Of a DNA stretch of 64,000 nt, positions 27,161 to 41,797 are shown piece after piece. The first letter of the stretch is position 1. Each line of letters starts with the position of its first letter. Under the pieces are notes generated by a model. That model was given only the letters and a program-made list of their open reading frames with translations, made no database searches and was not told the origin of the DNA. The DNA is from Anaeromyces robustus (taxonomy: Eukaryota; Neocallimastigomycota; Neocallimastigomycetes; Neocallimastigales; Neocallimastigaceae), in contig MCFG01000055.1 of NCBI GenBank assembly GCA_002104895.1, positions 147,501 through 211,500 on the forward strand. The letters are read 5' to 3'. The position numbers were made by a program, and so were the translations under genes.

Positions 27161-27653
27161 AGAAAAAAAAAATTAAATAATAATAAAATAGTGAATAAGA
27201 CAATAAAATAAAATAAAATACTATAAACACAACAAGAATTTTTTTTTTATTATTCAATAGATAATAGAAATAAAAATAAAAATAAAGAAATATATAGAGA
27301 TATAAAATAAAAATAAAAATAAAAATAAAGAAATATATATAGAGATATAAAATAAATATCAAATATAATTTTAAATTAAAAAATATAATATTAAAAATAA
27401 ATATAAAGAATAAAAAAAATTAATAATATATATATTTTAATTATAAAGCAATATATTTGTAAATATATATTAATATAATATATTAAATAATTGATAAACA
27501 ATTATAACAAAACAAAAAAAAAACAACAAATATAGAAAAAAATAAATTAAATAAAAAAAAATATTATTTATTCAATTAAGACTTTATCTCCAATTCATCC
27601 CCTTTATATATTTAACAAGAAGAAGAGAAATAAAATAAAATAAAAATAAAAAA

Positions 27654-28904
27654 ATGAATTATACACATACGAATGGTTTAGATGAATCTATTTTTAATAA
27701 AGAAACCACTTCTTTATATAGATTCAACGTAAATAGTAGTACATGCTATGGTAGTGATTTTGATGATATCTATACAGGTTTTAGTGCTCAATTTGCTGAA
27801 TCAGATTGTTATACCTTTGTTATACAATTTATTATTGTTACATTGATGTATACTAATGTGGGTAGAGGTAAATATTGGTTACTTTTATTCCTTGCTTCTT
27901 TAGCAGGTGTATGTGGTGCTTTTATTGAAAATGGTACTTTAGCCGTCATTTGTCAAGTAAAATATAAAAATCCAAATGGTTCTTTTAAATTTATTCCTTC
28001 CTTTTTAGTAAATGAAATATTTTGGATTTCTAATGAATTTTCTGTACCAATATTAAATTTAATTAAAATGCAAGCTTTTTCCAAAGAAAGATTAGCTCAA
28101 ATGATGAAATATCCTATTATGATATTAATTATTCCATATATTATTTTTAGATTCATGATTGGTTATTATCGTATGACTTATGGTTATTTATTAGATACTA
28201 AGATTCGTGCTTTACATGCTGGAGCTTTTACGGTGATGGCCATCGCCGATATTCTTTGTACTATTAGTATTTTACATTTTGTTAGAAAAAGTAAACATGA
28301 TAGAACTGTTTTAAATAGAAATAATGATATTAAAAGTCATGTTAAACGTTCCAGTTATACTACTTTAATTATTATTGATATTGCTTGTGTTTTCCTTTGT
28401 ACCTTAGAATTAGTTACGGATATTGGACCATTAAAAGATGTTATTTCAAGTAGTTATGTAGTACCTTTCCGTTGTATAAAGGATTCTTTTGCTTTAATTT
28501 TAGCTACAGATGCTCTTATATTTAAATATGAAGTTAATATAGAATCTAGTAGTGGATCTAATGGTTATAGTGGTAGTTATGGTTATCAAAAGAGTAGTGG
28601 AAATAATTTCAAATATTCTACCTCTAATAATGATACCAAATATTCTACCTCTAAAAATGGTAATTCTTATAGTAAAAATAAATATGGTAATGATCAAATG
28701 GCAAGTATTACTCCATATAATTATCCAACCTTTGATATGGAAGCTTATTCTAAATCTCCAGGAAAGAATAAAAGTATTATTAAAAATTATTCCAATATTA
28801 AAACTTCTAATTTAATGGATGATAAATATGGTACTATTGGTGGTGGTAATAAATCTTATGACATAGGTTATAATCCAAATAAAAACTTTGGATTTTTAAA
28901 TTAA
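27654..28904 (+). CDS. Seven-transmembrane GPCR-like protein, array member 2, 416 aa
   Basis: Single exon with ATG at 27654 after an A-rich leader, TAA stop. The N-terminus is the second shortest of the family, with the NYT sequon and SLYRFNVNSSTCYG from residue 20. Predicted membrane segments are at about 51-70, 74-94, 116-140, 158-181, 187-210, 243-265 and 274-292. Core words are NVGRGKYWLLLFLASLAGVC, NEIFW, LNLIKMQAFSKERL and FALILATDALIFKYEVNIE. The tail is Gly/Ser/Tyr/Asn-rich, carries the tail motif ITPYNYPTFDMEAY near residue 354, then KNKSIIKNYSNIKT, and ends NKNFGFLN. It lacks long poly-Asn and is the shortest of the four. It is closest to members 3 and 4 by eye. The role is unknown; a membrane receptor or sensor is inferred from topology only. 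Confidence 0.93.
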   Translation: MNYTHTNGLDESIFNKETTSLYRFNVNSSTCYGSDFDDIYTGFSAQFAESDCYTFVIQFIIVTLMYTNVGRGKYWLLLFLASLAGVCGAFIENGTLAVICQVKYKNPNGSFKFIPSFLVNEIFWISNEFSVPILNLIKMQAFSKERLAQMMKYPIMILIIPYIIFRFMIGYYRMTYGYLLDTKIRALHAGAFTVMAIADILCTISILHFVRKSKHDRTVLNRNNDIKSHVKRSSYTTLIIIDIACVFLCTLELVTDIGPLKDVISSSYVVPFRCIKDSFALILATDALIFKYEVNIESSSGSNGYSGSYGYQKSSGNNFKYSTSNNDTKYSTSKNGNSYSKNKYGNDQMASITPYNYPTFDMEAYSKSPGKNKSIIKNYSNIKTSNLMDDKYGTIGGGNKSYDIGYNPNKNFGFLN

Positions 28905-31900
28905 AAATAAAAAAAAAGACTTAAAAAATAGAACAATAATAATTAAAAAAAAATTATATAAAAATATAAAAAAAATAATAAAAAATAAAAAAATAAAAGA
29001 ATAAAAAAAAAATTTTTTTTATTTTATATTTATATATTTTAAATCTATATCTATAGATCTATAACAATATATCTATATAGATTTTTTATATATCTATAAA
29101 GTCTTTTAAAAATTAAAAAAATTCTTTTCTTTTTTTTTTTTTCAGATAGATAGACATAAATAAATAAATAAATAAATAAATAAAGATAATTATTATACAC
29201 AACTTCAAAGAAATATAATATAAAGGGTAAAAAAAAAAATAATAATAAAAATGTAAAAAAAAAAAAAAAAAAAAAAAATTATATTAATATTTATAATATT
29301 TATAATATTTATAATATTTAAAAATATTTATAGAAGTTATATATTAAATATATATATAAATATATATGTATATATATATTTCAAAAATAAAATAGAATTA
29401 CAATTATTCAAATTAGAAAATGTATTTTTATTTTATTTTACTTGATTTATTTCAATGTTTTTTTTAGTTTATTTTATTTTATTTTTTTATTGATATTATA
29501 AAAACTAAAATAAAATAAAATAAAATGAAATAAAATAAAAGTGATATATATATATATATATAAATAAAAAATATTAATAAAATGTAATAAGAATTAATAA
29601 AAAATAAAAATAAAAAAAAATATAAATAAAAATATAAATAAAAAGGAAAAAAACGATATTTATGATATGCTATGTCATGCTATGTTATGTTAACAATATA
29701 TATAAAAAAAGTAAAAAAGAAATAATAGTATTATAAATATATATATTTGAAATATATATAAAAAAATTTAGTATAAAAAAAAAAAAAAAACATCAAATAT
29801 GATAATACCTATTGTTGCTGACCAAAAAGTATTAATTCCTATTCCAGATAAAAAAAATATATATATATATATTTCTGTATATATATTTAACCTACCAAAA
29901 AAGCCAAAAAAAAAAAAAAAAAAAAAAAAACAATACCAATAATAGAAATTATTCATGTTTTTTTTTTAATATAAATATTATGCTTTTTTTAAAAAAGTGT
30001 TCTCTAATATTACTTACTATATTTATATTATTTTACTATATTTAGATATCGATATGTACTATCAACATCTAATATAAATTAAAAAAAAATATTATATATA
30101 AGTAAATAGTTTAAATGAAATCCTAACAAATATGAGTTAATAATATAAACGGAGACATAGATAACAATATAAAAAAAATTGTTTCTAATATTGGTAAAAT
30201 GTATTAAGTTTATCTACCTATTATAGTAAAGTAAAAAATGGTAATACATAATAAAAAATACATAATAAAAAATAAATATATATTATAATTTATATATAAA
30301 TTTTTTTTTATAACTATAGTAAAAAAAAATCAGTGTAAAAGAACAACAATTATATATATAATATAATTTTTAATTATGATATATTATACAATATATAATA
30401 TTTAATATTTATAAAAAAAATTATTTATATATATTTATTTTATATAAATTATCATATATTTTTAATCATATTATATATATAATAAATTCTTTCTTTAATT
30501 ATTGATCTTTTAGTTAATTATATATATATATATATATTTTATATTTTATTATCCAATAATTTTAAATATTTGAAATAAATATTTAATAAAAAAGTGTGAA
30601 TAATAAGTATCAACTTCTTTAAATTTATCAATATAAGATTTTATTTTATTTTTTTTTTTTATTTAATTTTTTTATTTAATTTTTTAAGATTTCTTTAAGT
30701 AGTTAATAAGGAAAATTTTCATTGTTTTTACAACCAGGAAACAGTCATGATTAACAAAGTCATGAATAATTTTTTTTTTGTCAATATCAATATTAATTCT
30801 TCTAAAGCCAAACAATGTACTAGCAGTTTAGATGGTATAAAAAAAAATTTTTTTTTTTTCATATATAAAAGTTAATAATTAGTTGCCTAACTTTAAAAAT
30901 TAAAATTTATATATATATTAAGAAAAAAAAAAATTATTATTAAAAAATTTAATACATTCATTGTACGACCCTACAAGAAATATATAAAATTATATACAAA
31001 TAAAAAATTTTTTATTTTTATTTTAATTTTTATCTTTATGCAATTTTATAAAGTTTTTTTTTTTTTTTATTATTAGTATTAATAATCATAAATTAAATGT
31101 TACCATATTTGATAATTATGCATCTATTCTTTTCTTTTTTTAAAAAAAATTTTTTTTCTTAAAAAAAAAAAAGTTTGGTTGGATTGTAAATAATAAATAA
31201 TCAATAATAAATAATAAATAATAACAAATTAATAATTAATAATATATAAATTAAAAAGAAACAAAAAAAAAGAAAAAAATTTTTTTTTCTTTTTTTTGAT
31301 TTCCTTTTTCATTTATTTAACTATTTCTTTTTTTGATTTTCTTTTTCATTTATTTTTGTTAAAAGTTGATTAAATTTAGTTTTAAAAATTATTTATGTTA
31401 ACTATATTAATACATTTTATGTTTTAAAAAAAAAGTTTTTTTTTTATAAACATTTTAAATTTTTTAATTATAATAAATTACAATGCTTTTATAAATATGG
31501 TATAAGATAATATAATATGGGCATATAACATAAAATTTAATTACATTAAATTACATTTTTAATACATTTAACAAATCTATTTCACCTATTCTAACAAATT
31601 TTTTATGCATAATTTTTCATTTAAATATTTTTTTTTTTTTTTAAAAAATTTATTAATTAGGTATTATTATTTTAATTATTAATTTGATATTATTATTTTA
31701 ATTATTAATTAGATATAATTATTTTTTCATTATTATTTTAATTAAAAAAAAAAAGATTCTATTTAAAAAAATAATATTATTTATTTATTTCTTTCTTTTT
31801 CTTTTTTAATTATTATTAATTCTAATAACTATGTGTCGATTATTTAACAAAGTTATGAATATTTTCAATTTGTATTATATCTTATATAATAAGAATCTAA

Positions 31901-34900
31901 TTTTTTCTTTTTTTTTTTTTTTTTGTAATGTTTTTGTTAAGAATTGAATTGAACTTTATTTTTTTTTATTTTATTTTTTTTTTAATTTTAGTATAAATAG
32001 AATTGTTCTGCCAGTCATTTTATTTTTATTTTTATTTTCATTTTTTAATTTTTAATTATTAATTATTATTAATATTTTATATTAAATTGGTTGGTTATAA
32101 AAATATTTTATATTTTTTATAATCCTTATCAAATTTCTATGGTAAAAAAAAAAGAGTAAGAGATGTTTTAAATAGTTTACCAATAGAGGTACTGGATAAC
32201 CTCTACAATTACTGTTCTTGTTAACCATAATTTTATTCTTGTTCTTGTTCGTTTAAAAAAAATTATGTATTATAAATCCAGATACTGGAGGGGGCGTTAG
32301 TTAGGCTAAGTAGTGAAAGTGGTTTTTTAATTCTGAAAATTATTCCGTGTATGAAATTAGAAAAAAAAAAAAGAAAAAAAAAATTTTTATTTATTTATTT
32401 AAAGATAATGTTATGTCAGGGATAAAATTATTATTATTATTATTATGTTTTATAGAAGATTTAACTAAGGAAATATATATTAAATAATGATGATTATTCA
32501 AAAATGATTTATTATTATTATTATTATTATTTTTATTTGGAATAATATTTGATTTTTACTGAATAAAAAAATTCAAAGTGATATAGATTTAAGATTAAGA
32601 TTTTTGTATTAGAAATAAGGTATAAATAGGTACACATATTTATTTTTTTTTTTTTTTTTTTTTTTGAATGATATGAAAGGATTTTATTTAAATATCTATA
32701 TATTTATATATAATTTATATATTTAGGTATATATAATATATTGTTGGAAGATGAAAGGAATAATCAAAGAGAATTTTGAAATTTTATATTAAATATTTTT
32801 TAAATATAATAAAGAATAAAAAGTGAATAAATTTTTTTAAATCTGTTTATTAATTTTTCAGATAATGAAGTCAATATTAATGATAAAAAAAAATTATCTC
32901 AAGTTAATGTTTTATTTTCATTATTTTCTTTTCTTCTATTTTATTTTAAAATTTTTATATTTTCATCTTCAGTTACATATAATATTTTACTTATATATAT
33001 TTATTTATTTTCATTTTCATTTTTAATTACAATAACAAAAAAAACAGAATCATTTTTTCTTTAAAAAAAAAAAAAAAACTATATATTTTTTATTTTTAAC
33101 CTTTTTTAATTATAATAAAATATTGGTAACTAACCCTTAATTCTACCCCTGTTACTCTCCAAAATTAAATGAAATATAAGTTTTTTTAATAATATAATAT
33201 TTCATTTCCTATTTTTCTTTTCTTTTTTTTTTTTTTAACATATAATAACTAATTAATAATTAAATTATTGATGGATGTTTGTATTATTAAATCTTTAAGT
33301 AATCATCGAGTTATTTATAAAATTCTATATATATATAGAATTGATATGTTAAAATTATTCATGCTTGTCGCATAGAGATATCTTCAGGTTTGAGGATCTA
33401 AATTTTTTATTTCATAAAGATTTACTCACACCTTTGAATAACTATTGTTATATTTTACCTCATTTATTCTGTGTATTTCTAGCATTCAACTATTAAGTAC
33501 AAAAGTGTTTATTTAAATTGTTAAAGTAAATAAATAAATAAGGCAGTGAAAATTTTGTACAATAATATTACTAATAATAAAATATATATATAAGAATAGA
33601 GAGAGAGAGATAAAATATAAAATATATTAATTGATAATCTAATTGATCAGATATTATAATATTAAAGTAAAATTCATTTCTTATTAAAAAAATAAATTAT
33701 ACATATATAATATATACATAATATAAAATATTAATAAAAATTATTTAAATATTAAGATTAATTATTAATCTTTAAAATAAGAACAATATTTAAAGATAAT
33801 CTTTAATAAATTGAAAAGAAACAAAAAAGATAATGACAATAATAATATTAAATTTTTATTCATATAATACTCTTTAATTACTTGTAACTAGTTGTTGAAC
33901 TTATAATAATAAATATAGTTTTTATGTAAATCTTTACTTTTATTTTATTTTTTTTTATTTTAATAATATTTTGTCTCATTATTAACCTTTAATTATACTT
34001 TTTCCATTTTATTAAATATATTATTTATTATAATAAATATATAATAAATATATAATAATATATAATATATAATAAAATATATAATAATAAATATATAATA
34101 AAATATATAATAAATATATAATATATATTATTATATTAAATGATATTTTATTTTATTAAATTAATTAGTTTCATTAAAAAAATTAAAAAAAAAAATGAAT
34201 ACAAAAAAAATTTTTTTTTTTCCATCGTATTTATTTATAAATAATATTTATTTATAATAATTTATTATAGAAAGAGTAAAAAAATTCGTTTCGGCAAATT
34301 TAAGAAAATATATTTTAAAAACGGGAGGGGAAAAAAAGGTATGAATTATAGTAATAAAAAAAAAGTACAATAAGATCAAATATATCAATATCATTTTTAT
34401 ATGTATAAATATTTTATTTTATCTATATATATATTTTTTATTATTATTATTAATTCTTTTTTATATTTATTTTTTAAAACAATAATTATATAAATATATA
34501 AATATGAAATTATATTTAAACAAAAGTCAATTATTCTTAAAATAATAATAATAATAATAATTATTTTGTATTTGTATTTATATCATATAAAAATATTAAA
34601 AAAATATATGGATAATTAAATTTATTATTAATTATGTTTAATATAATCATCAAATATTACAATAAATACTACTAATAATAGTAAAAATACTAATAATAGT
34701 AATAATAGTAATAATAGTAATAATACTATTTTAATTTATATATTACATTATTATACTACTTATAAATACGATGTTTTATGTTTTATACCTACACACAAAA
34801 TTTTACTTTTTTTTTTTTTTAATAAAGTGTAACTTTTAATATTTATTTAATTTAAAAGAATTAAAAATCTATTTAGATTAAAAAGGAATAAATAAATAAA

Positions 34901-37900
34901 TAAATGAATATATTTAAATGAATTACTAAAAATAAATAAATATATAAAGTAAATAAATAAAAAATTATATAAATGTATATAAATAAAAAAAAAGGGATAA
35001 AACAATCCTATTATGGGTCAAAAGAAAAATCATTTATATAAATATAAATATAAATATATATAAATGTGTATTCATTCATAAATTATGTATTTTATTATTC
35101 TATTTTATTTTATTTTATTTTATACCCTAGATATTAGATTATAATAAAGAAAATTGTATATATAACTTTTATATATAATTTGGGATACATTAAAACTTTT
35201 GTTTTTTTTTCTTTATACCTATATTTTTTTTAAGATGAAGTAGGTTTAATACCTATTTAAATAATTCAAAAGGGAATTCTATACTTATACTTATCGTTTA
35301 TAAGATTATATTCTTTGTAATTTTTATAAAGATTTAAAAATTAAAATAATTTTAAATGTTACATTTCATTCTATAGATATAAAAATATATCTAAATTAAA
35401 AAAATAAAAAGTAATCAGACTCTCTAGACACAAAAAATATATTCTCTCTTTTTTTTTTTATTTTCTTTTTATTATTTATATAAATCATCTTTTTATTATT
35501 ATTATTATTATTAATGAATTATTTAATTTATTTTTTATATTTTATTTTATTTTTAATAAATATAAATTTAAATATTTCATATCAAATAATTCAATTAAAT
35601 AATTAAATAATTATTAATTTTTTTATAATTATTATTTAATTATTTAATTATTTAATTATTTATAATTAAAATAGAAATAAATAATTAAATTAATTATTAA
35701 AATAAATAAGAGTTTATACATTTATATTTTAAAATCTATTTTAATATAAGCCAATATGACTCCTATTTATATATTTCATTTTAATTTTAATTTTAATTTT
35801 ATCGTTTTACGTTTTATTGAAAAAGTCAGTCATCACAAAACACTTTTAATAATGGCAATTAATAATTAATATATTTTAATCGACACAATTTAACTATAAC
35901 TATCTTGAGTATTTTTTAATAATAATAAGAATACACATTATTAATAATAATTTATTAAAAATAAATTATTTTTTTTTTCCTTATTCATTTTTACGTATTA
36001 AAAAAGAAATAAAATAAAATAAAATAACGTAAAAAGAAAAAAAAAAAAAAGAAAACTTAATATATAAAAAATACAATACAATACATTACTATACATTTTT
36101 ATTTTATTTTATTTTATAGATTTTACATTATATAATAAAATAATAAATATTGATAAATATCAATATCATTACTATGATATAAATATATTTAAAATATTTA
36201 CGATAGTGGTTTTTAAATTTATTTATTTAATAACATATTTATTCATATTTTAACCAAATTCAACAAATAATGAAAAAGAAAAAAAAAGTGGGTTTAAAAA
36301 ATTATATTATTATCTATGAAAATTATAATTATAATTATATTTTAAATATATATCTATTTGTATATCTATTTGTATATTATATTATTATTGTAACGATTTT
36401 AAGATGTTTTCTGTAAATGAGATAATATTATGTAATTAATTTGTATTGGTTCGTAAAAAAATGTATAAATTGTAACAAAATATTTAAAATATTTTAAAAT
36501 GATAAATAGAAAATAAAATAAAATAATTAAATAATTAAATAATTAAAAAGAATATTCATAGACACCCTACCAAATTAATGAATAATATAAATAATAATAA
36601 TAATAATAACAAATTTTGTATAATATTATACAACTTAACTTGACTTTAACTATATATACAATTACGTATATAATTAAAAAAAAAAAAAAAGAAAAAAATA
36701 AAATAAATAATGAAATAAAATTTTTTTATAAATGTACCTGTATATGAATATAAATTTGATAATGGCTATGATCAAAAATAAAATAAAATAAAATATATTA
36801 AGTAAAATGAATAAATAAATAAATATAAAATAAATAAATATTAATTTATTCTATAATAAATTAATGAATAAATAAATATTAAATTAAATAAATAAAGTTA
36901 ATAATTTTTCATTTATTTAATTTATAATACAACAAATAATATTTAAAAGAAAAAGGATACAAAGAACTTCATTATTCTTGTAACAAATTATTTTTTATAA
37001 TATTTAAAGTTTAGATTCATTAATTAAAATCAAATAAAATTAATAAAAAATTAAATTTTTATTAGGAAATTTGAAAAAGAAAATAAAAAAAAAAAAAAAA
37101 AAATTAAAGTTTTAAGTAATTAAGAAAAGAAAGAAAAAAAAAAAAAAAAAAAAAAGAAAAGAATAAATTGAATTGAATTGAATACTATTTTATTAAATAT
37201 CATTTTATATTTATAATATATTTTTAATATATTTAATGTATATTATTTATATATATGATATATTAATGATATATTATTATATAATGTAATATATTATCTT
37301 TTATATTAGCTTTTATATTAGCTTTTATATTATCTTTTTGAACTTGAATTAAATTTTTTTTTATTTATTTTTATAAACTTTTGATGAATTTATACTTTTT
37401 AAATTACAGATAATAATAAGTATAAATATATATAATAAATATATATTTTAATATAAAATAATATTAAAAAAAAAAAAAAAAAACCACAGTATTTACAATT
37501 CTAATTAATACTTAACATTAAAATAAATTTAAAAATAAAGATTATGATTATAAAAAAAAAAAAGTTATTATTACAATTATTTACAATTATAGTATAAAGG
37601 TTATGCTAAGAAATATGTAATAAATTATTAAATAATTAAAAAAAAATTTTTTTTTCTTTATTTCCACAAAAAGAAAAAGAATTACAATTTTTTTTTAAAA
37701 AAAATCGTTTTAAGATTTATTTGAAAAAACAAAATAGTATAAAAAATGGTAAAAAAAAAATAAAAATAAATAAAAATAAAAAAATAAAAAATAAAAAAAA
37801 AATAAAAGAAAATGTAACATAATATATAAAACAATATACTATAATATACAATATACATATATTATAATATAATTAAATATATATAATATGTAATATATAT

Positions 37901-38590
37901 GATATGTATAAAGCAATATATGGGTTTATATATATTGATGTATATAGATTTATATCATAATTTGACATGCCGAACAAATTAATTTATTAATAAAATTTTA
38001 AAAATTATTTTATTTTAATTAAAGTTTGAAGTAAATAATTTACTTACTCATAATTAAATAAAAATAAATAGAAAAAATTAAATAAAAATAAAATTAAATA
38101 AAATAAAATAATTAAAAAATAAAATAAAATAAGATGTAAAAAATAAAAAAAAAATAAAAATTAGAAAGTAAAAAAAAAAAAAAAAAATAAAAAATTGGAA
38201 CAGAATTAAACATATAAAAAAAAATAAAAAAAATTAAAAATGGAATTTAATAATATAAATAAATAATTAATTAATAAAACAAGAACAAAAATAGTAATTA
38301 ATCATTATTAATAATTAAATTAATAATTCTTTTTTTTCTAAATTTTACAGTTTTTTTAATCAAAATTAATTAATGACTAATCTTTAAAGAAAAAAAAAAA
38401 ATAAAAACATAAATTATATAATAATTTATTATTATTACAGAACATTTATAAAATAATTCATAATATTCATATTCAAATTAATATTAATATTAATATTTAT
38501 TGATTTTTTGATTTTATGATTTAGGCAAAAAAAAAAAAATATTTAAACAAGAAAAAATACTTTTATTTTTTTTTTTTTTTTTGATTATTA

Positions 38591-38626
<36 letters not shown>

Positions 38627-38703
38627 AAAAAAAAAGAAAAAGATAATATAAAAAAAATTATTTATAAAAATTATAAATGATTTTTCTATAATAATCATTA
38701 ATT
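28905..38703. other. AT-rich intergenic desert
   Basis: Nearly 10 kb without a supported gene. Islands of less simple sequence lie near 29800-29960, 32139-32355 and 33240-33560 and are treated as findings. G-rich words GGAGGGGGCG (near 32290) and ACGGGAGGGGA (near 34320) stand out but have no assignable role. Confidence 0.5.
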
Positions 38704-38880
38704 TAATCTATATTTTTGCTTTTATTAAAACAAATCTATAGATTTTTTTTTTTCTTTCTGTATAATATTTTTATAAAATTGTATATTTTTATTATTTATT
38801 TATAAAAATAAAAAATACTATTTAATATTTAATAAGAATAAATAAATAGAGATAATTTATAATATTTTTATTAAAATATT
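38704..38880 (+). promoter_or_regulatory. Upstream conserved block with hairpin, copy 3
   Basis: Begins TAATCTATATTTTTGCTTTT, continues ATTAAAACAAATCTATAGATT and an AATTGTATAT word, then AAATACTATTTAA as in copy 4. It ends with the hairpin at 38859-38880, here with 8-bp arms because the last two bases differ. It ends 535 bp before the ATG of the third paralog. Confidence 0.6.
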
Positions 38881-39414
38881 GAAAAAAAATAATTATTAAA
38901 TAATTAGATAATAAATATATAGATTATATAAAAGATATATAAGAATTTATTAAAATAATAATCATAATAATAATAATCATAATAATATAAAAAAAAAAAA
39001 CTTAAGGGTAAAAAAAAATAATAAAATAATAAAAGAAAGTGAAAAATAAAAAAACTAATTAATCAATTGTTAATAATAATTTAACAATTTTTTTTGTAAA
39101 TAAATAGTTATTAGAATAAAAATAATAAAATATAAAGAGTTATTATAATAAAAAATTAAATAAAATAGTTATTATAATAATAAAAAAATTTAAAGAATTA
39201 TTATAATAAAATAATAAAATAAATAGTTATTATACTAGTATAATAATAATAAAAAAAACTAAAATAAATAATAATAATAATATATAGATATATTGTTAAT
39301 TATTATTCATTTATAATATAAATAATAATACAAAAAACAAAAAACATAAAAAACAAAAAACAAAAGAAAAAAGAAACAAAAAACAAAAGAAAAACAAAAG
39401 ATCAAAAAAGAAAA

Positions 39415-40383
39415 ATGGATAAAAATATTGAAAATATTTTTTCAGATGATAAAAGTTCCCTTTATCGTTTTAACGAAAGTAGTAGTACCTGTTATAATAA
39501 AGATATTAATAATATGATTACAGGGTTTTCAGGACAATTTCAAGATTCCGATTGTTATATTTTCATTATACAATTTATAGTAGTTGCTTTAATGTATATA
39601 AATGTTGGAAGAGGTAAATATTGGTTAATATTATTTATTTCCTCTTTAGCTGGATTATGTGGATCGGTTATTGAAAATGGTACTATTGCTGTTATTTGTC
39701 AAAATAAATATAAAAATAGTCAAGGAGCTTTTCATACTATTCCTTCCTTTTTAATTAATGAAATATTTTGGTCCACGAATCAATATTCTATACCTATATT
39801 AAATTTAATAAAAATGCAAGCTTTTTCCAAAGAAAGATTATCCAAATGGATGAAATATATTATTACTTTATTATTTATTCCATTTATTAGTTTTAGATTT
39901 TTAATTGGGTATAATCGTATGATGAAAGGTTATTTATTAGATACTTATCTTCGTGCTTTACATGGTGGGGCTTTTGGAATTATGGCCATTGCGGATATTT
40001 TATGTACTATTAGTATTCTTTATTTTTTAAGAAAACAACCCAGTGATCATATGATTGTACAAGGAAGTAGTATAAAATCTCATGCTAAACGTTCCAGTTA
40101 TAATACTTTAATTATTGTGGATATTGTATGTATTTTACTTTGTATTTTAGAATTAATTACCGATATTGGTCCATTTAAAGATGCCTTATCTGGTCAATTA
40201 GTAGTCCCTTTCCGTTGTTTAAAAAATTCATTTGCTTTAATTTTAGCTTCAGATGCTCTTATTTTTAAATATGAAGTTAATATAGATTCTTATAATAATA
40301 GTAATTCTGGTGGTAATGGTGGTACTGGTAGTAATTATTATGGTAATAATGATAGTTATGCCTATGGTCTTCAAAGAAGTATC

Positions 40384-40417
<34 letters not shown>

Positions 40418-40917
40418 CTATGACTATGACTAATAATAGTAATAGTAGTAATAATTTTAATAGTAATAATTTTAATTTTACAAATTATAATGAAATGATG
40501 CCAACGATGAATATGAGTATGAATATGAATATGAGTATGAGTTCTTCTTTAAGTAGAAATAATTATAATAATGAACAACAATTAGCTAGTATTGCACCCT
40601 ATAATTATCCATCCTTTGATATGGAATTATTTAATAATAAAAATAATAATAATGATAGTAGTAATAATAAAGGTAGTTTGGATAATGATAAAAAGAAATT
40701 AGTAAAAAAGAATAGTAATAGTAGTAATAAATCAAAATATTCCTCCTATAATTCAGAAATGTTTTCTAAATCTTCCAATAAAACTACTAAAAGTAAGAAT
40801 AAGAATAAAAATAAGAATAAAAATATTAATATTAGACATTATTCCAATAGTAAAAAATCATTTAGTATGTTAGAAAAAGATTATGATATTGATTTTAATC
40901 CAACTCATAATTATTAA
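39415..40917 (+). CDS. Seven-transmembrane GPCR-like protein, array member 3, 500 aa
   Basis: Single exon with ATG at 39415 after an A-rich leader built of CAAAA/GAAAA words. Family motif SLYRFNESSSTCYN starts at residue 15. Membrane segments are at about 46-65, 69-89, 111-135, 153-176, 182-205, 237-259 and 268-286. Core words are NVGRGKYW, NEIFW, LNLIKMQAFSKERL, GYLLDT and FALILASDALIFKYEVNID. It has the longest tail (about 210 residues), with poly-Asn, Thr-Met and (Met-Asn/Ser) repeats, the tail motif IAPYNYPSFDMELF near residue 396, and a Lys/Asn-rich stretch of KNKNKNK type before the end. It ends FNPTHNY rather than GFLN. Tail length and composition are the main differences from its paralogs. 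Confidence 0.93.
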
Positions 40918-41797
40918 ATAAAAAAAAAAAAAAAGAAAGAAATATTTAAATAATTTTAAAAAAAATTAATAAATAAAATTTATTAATTCAAAAGAAGAAA
41001 GAATGAAAGAAAGAAAGAAAAAAGAATAACCTTTCAAAAAAAATAACCTTTCAAAAAAAAATTCTTTAAAAAAAAAATTCAAAAAAAAAAAAAAAAAAAT
41101 AACCTTTAAAAAAAAATAAAAAAATCGAAAGAAAAAAGAAAAAAAAAAAACTTTAAAAAAAAAAAACCCTTGTAGAAACAGAAAAAATAATAATAATAAT
41201 AATAATAAATAAAAATAAATAAAAATAAAATATATCAAAAATAAATAAATAAATGAATAAATAAACAAATAAAAACTTTTTAATATATTCTAAAGAAAAT
41301 AATAATAATAATAATTTATATATTATATAAATAATATAAATAATATATAAATTATTATAAATTAAAGAGGAAGAAGGAAAGAAAAAAAACTATTATTTAT
41401 TTTTATTTTTTTTGTTTAAATATATTATTGTTATATAAAGTTGTTTTTTTTTTATTAAGTATTTAATTTTTTATTTTTTTTTTTGAACTCTTTACATATA
41501 AATATATATATATTATTTAAATAAAAAAATTGAAATTTGGTTTCAAAAAAAATTATTTTTTCTATATTTCTTTTTCTATCATTGCATTTATATATATAAT
41601 AATAATATATAATAATAATATAATACAATATAATGTAATATAATAGATAAAACTTATTATTAATGATAATTACAAGGGGGGTGTTATTATTCAGTATTTT
41701 TCTTTCTTTTTTTTTTAACTATTAACTTTATTAATACCATTCATAAAACTATAATAATAATTCATTTTATAAAAATTATTTTTTATTTATTATTTAT

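Noticed and set aside
28500-28815. Frames overlapping the receptor tails (also at 18301-18501 and 54060-54309)
   Set aside because: They are out-of-frame or antisense shadows of the Asn/Ser-rich tail repeats.
40966-41268. 100-aa minus frame rich in Phe and Tyr
   Set aside because: It is a translation of A-rich 3' sequence after the third paralog, with no complexity of its own.
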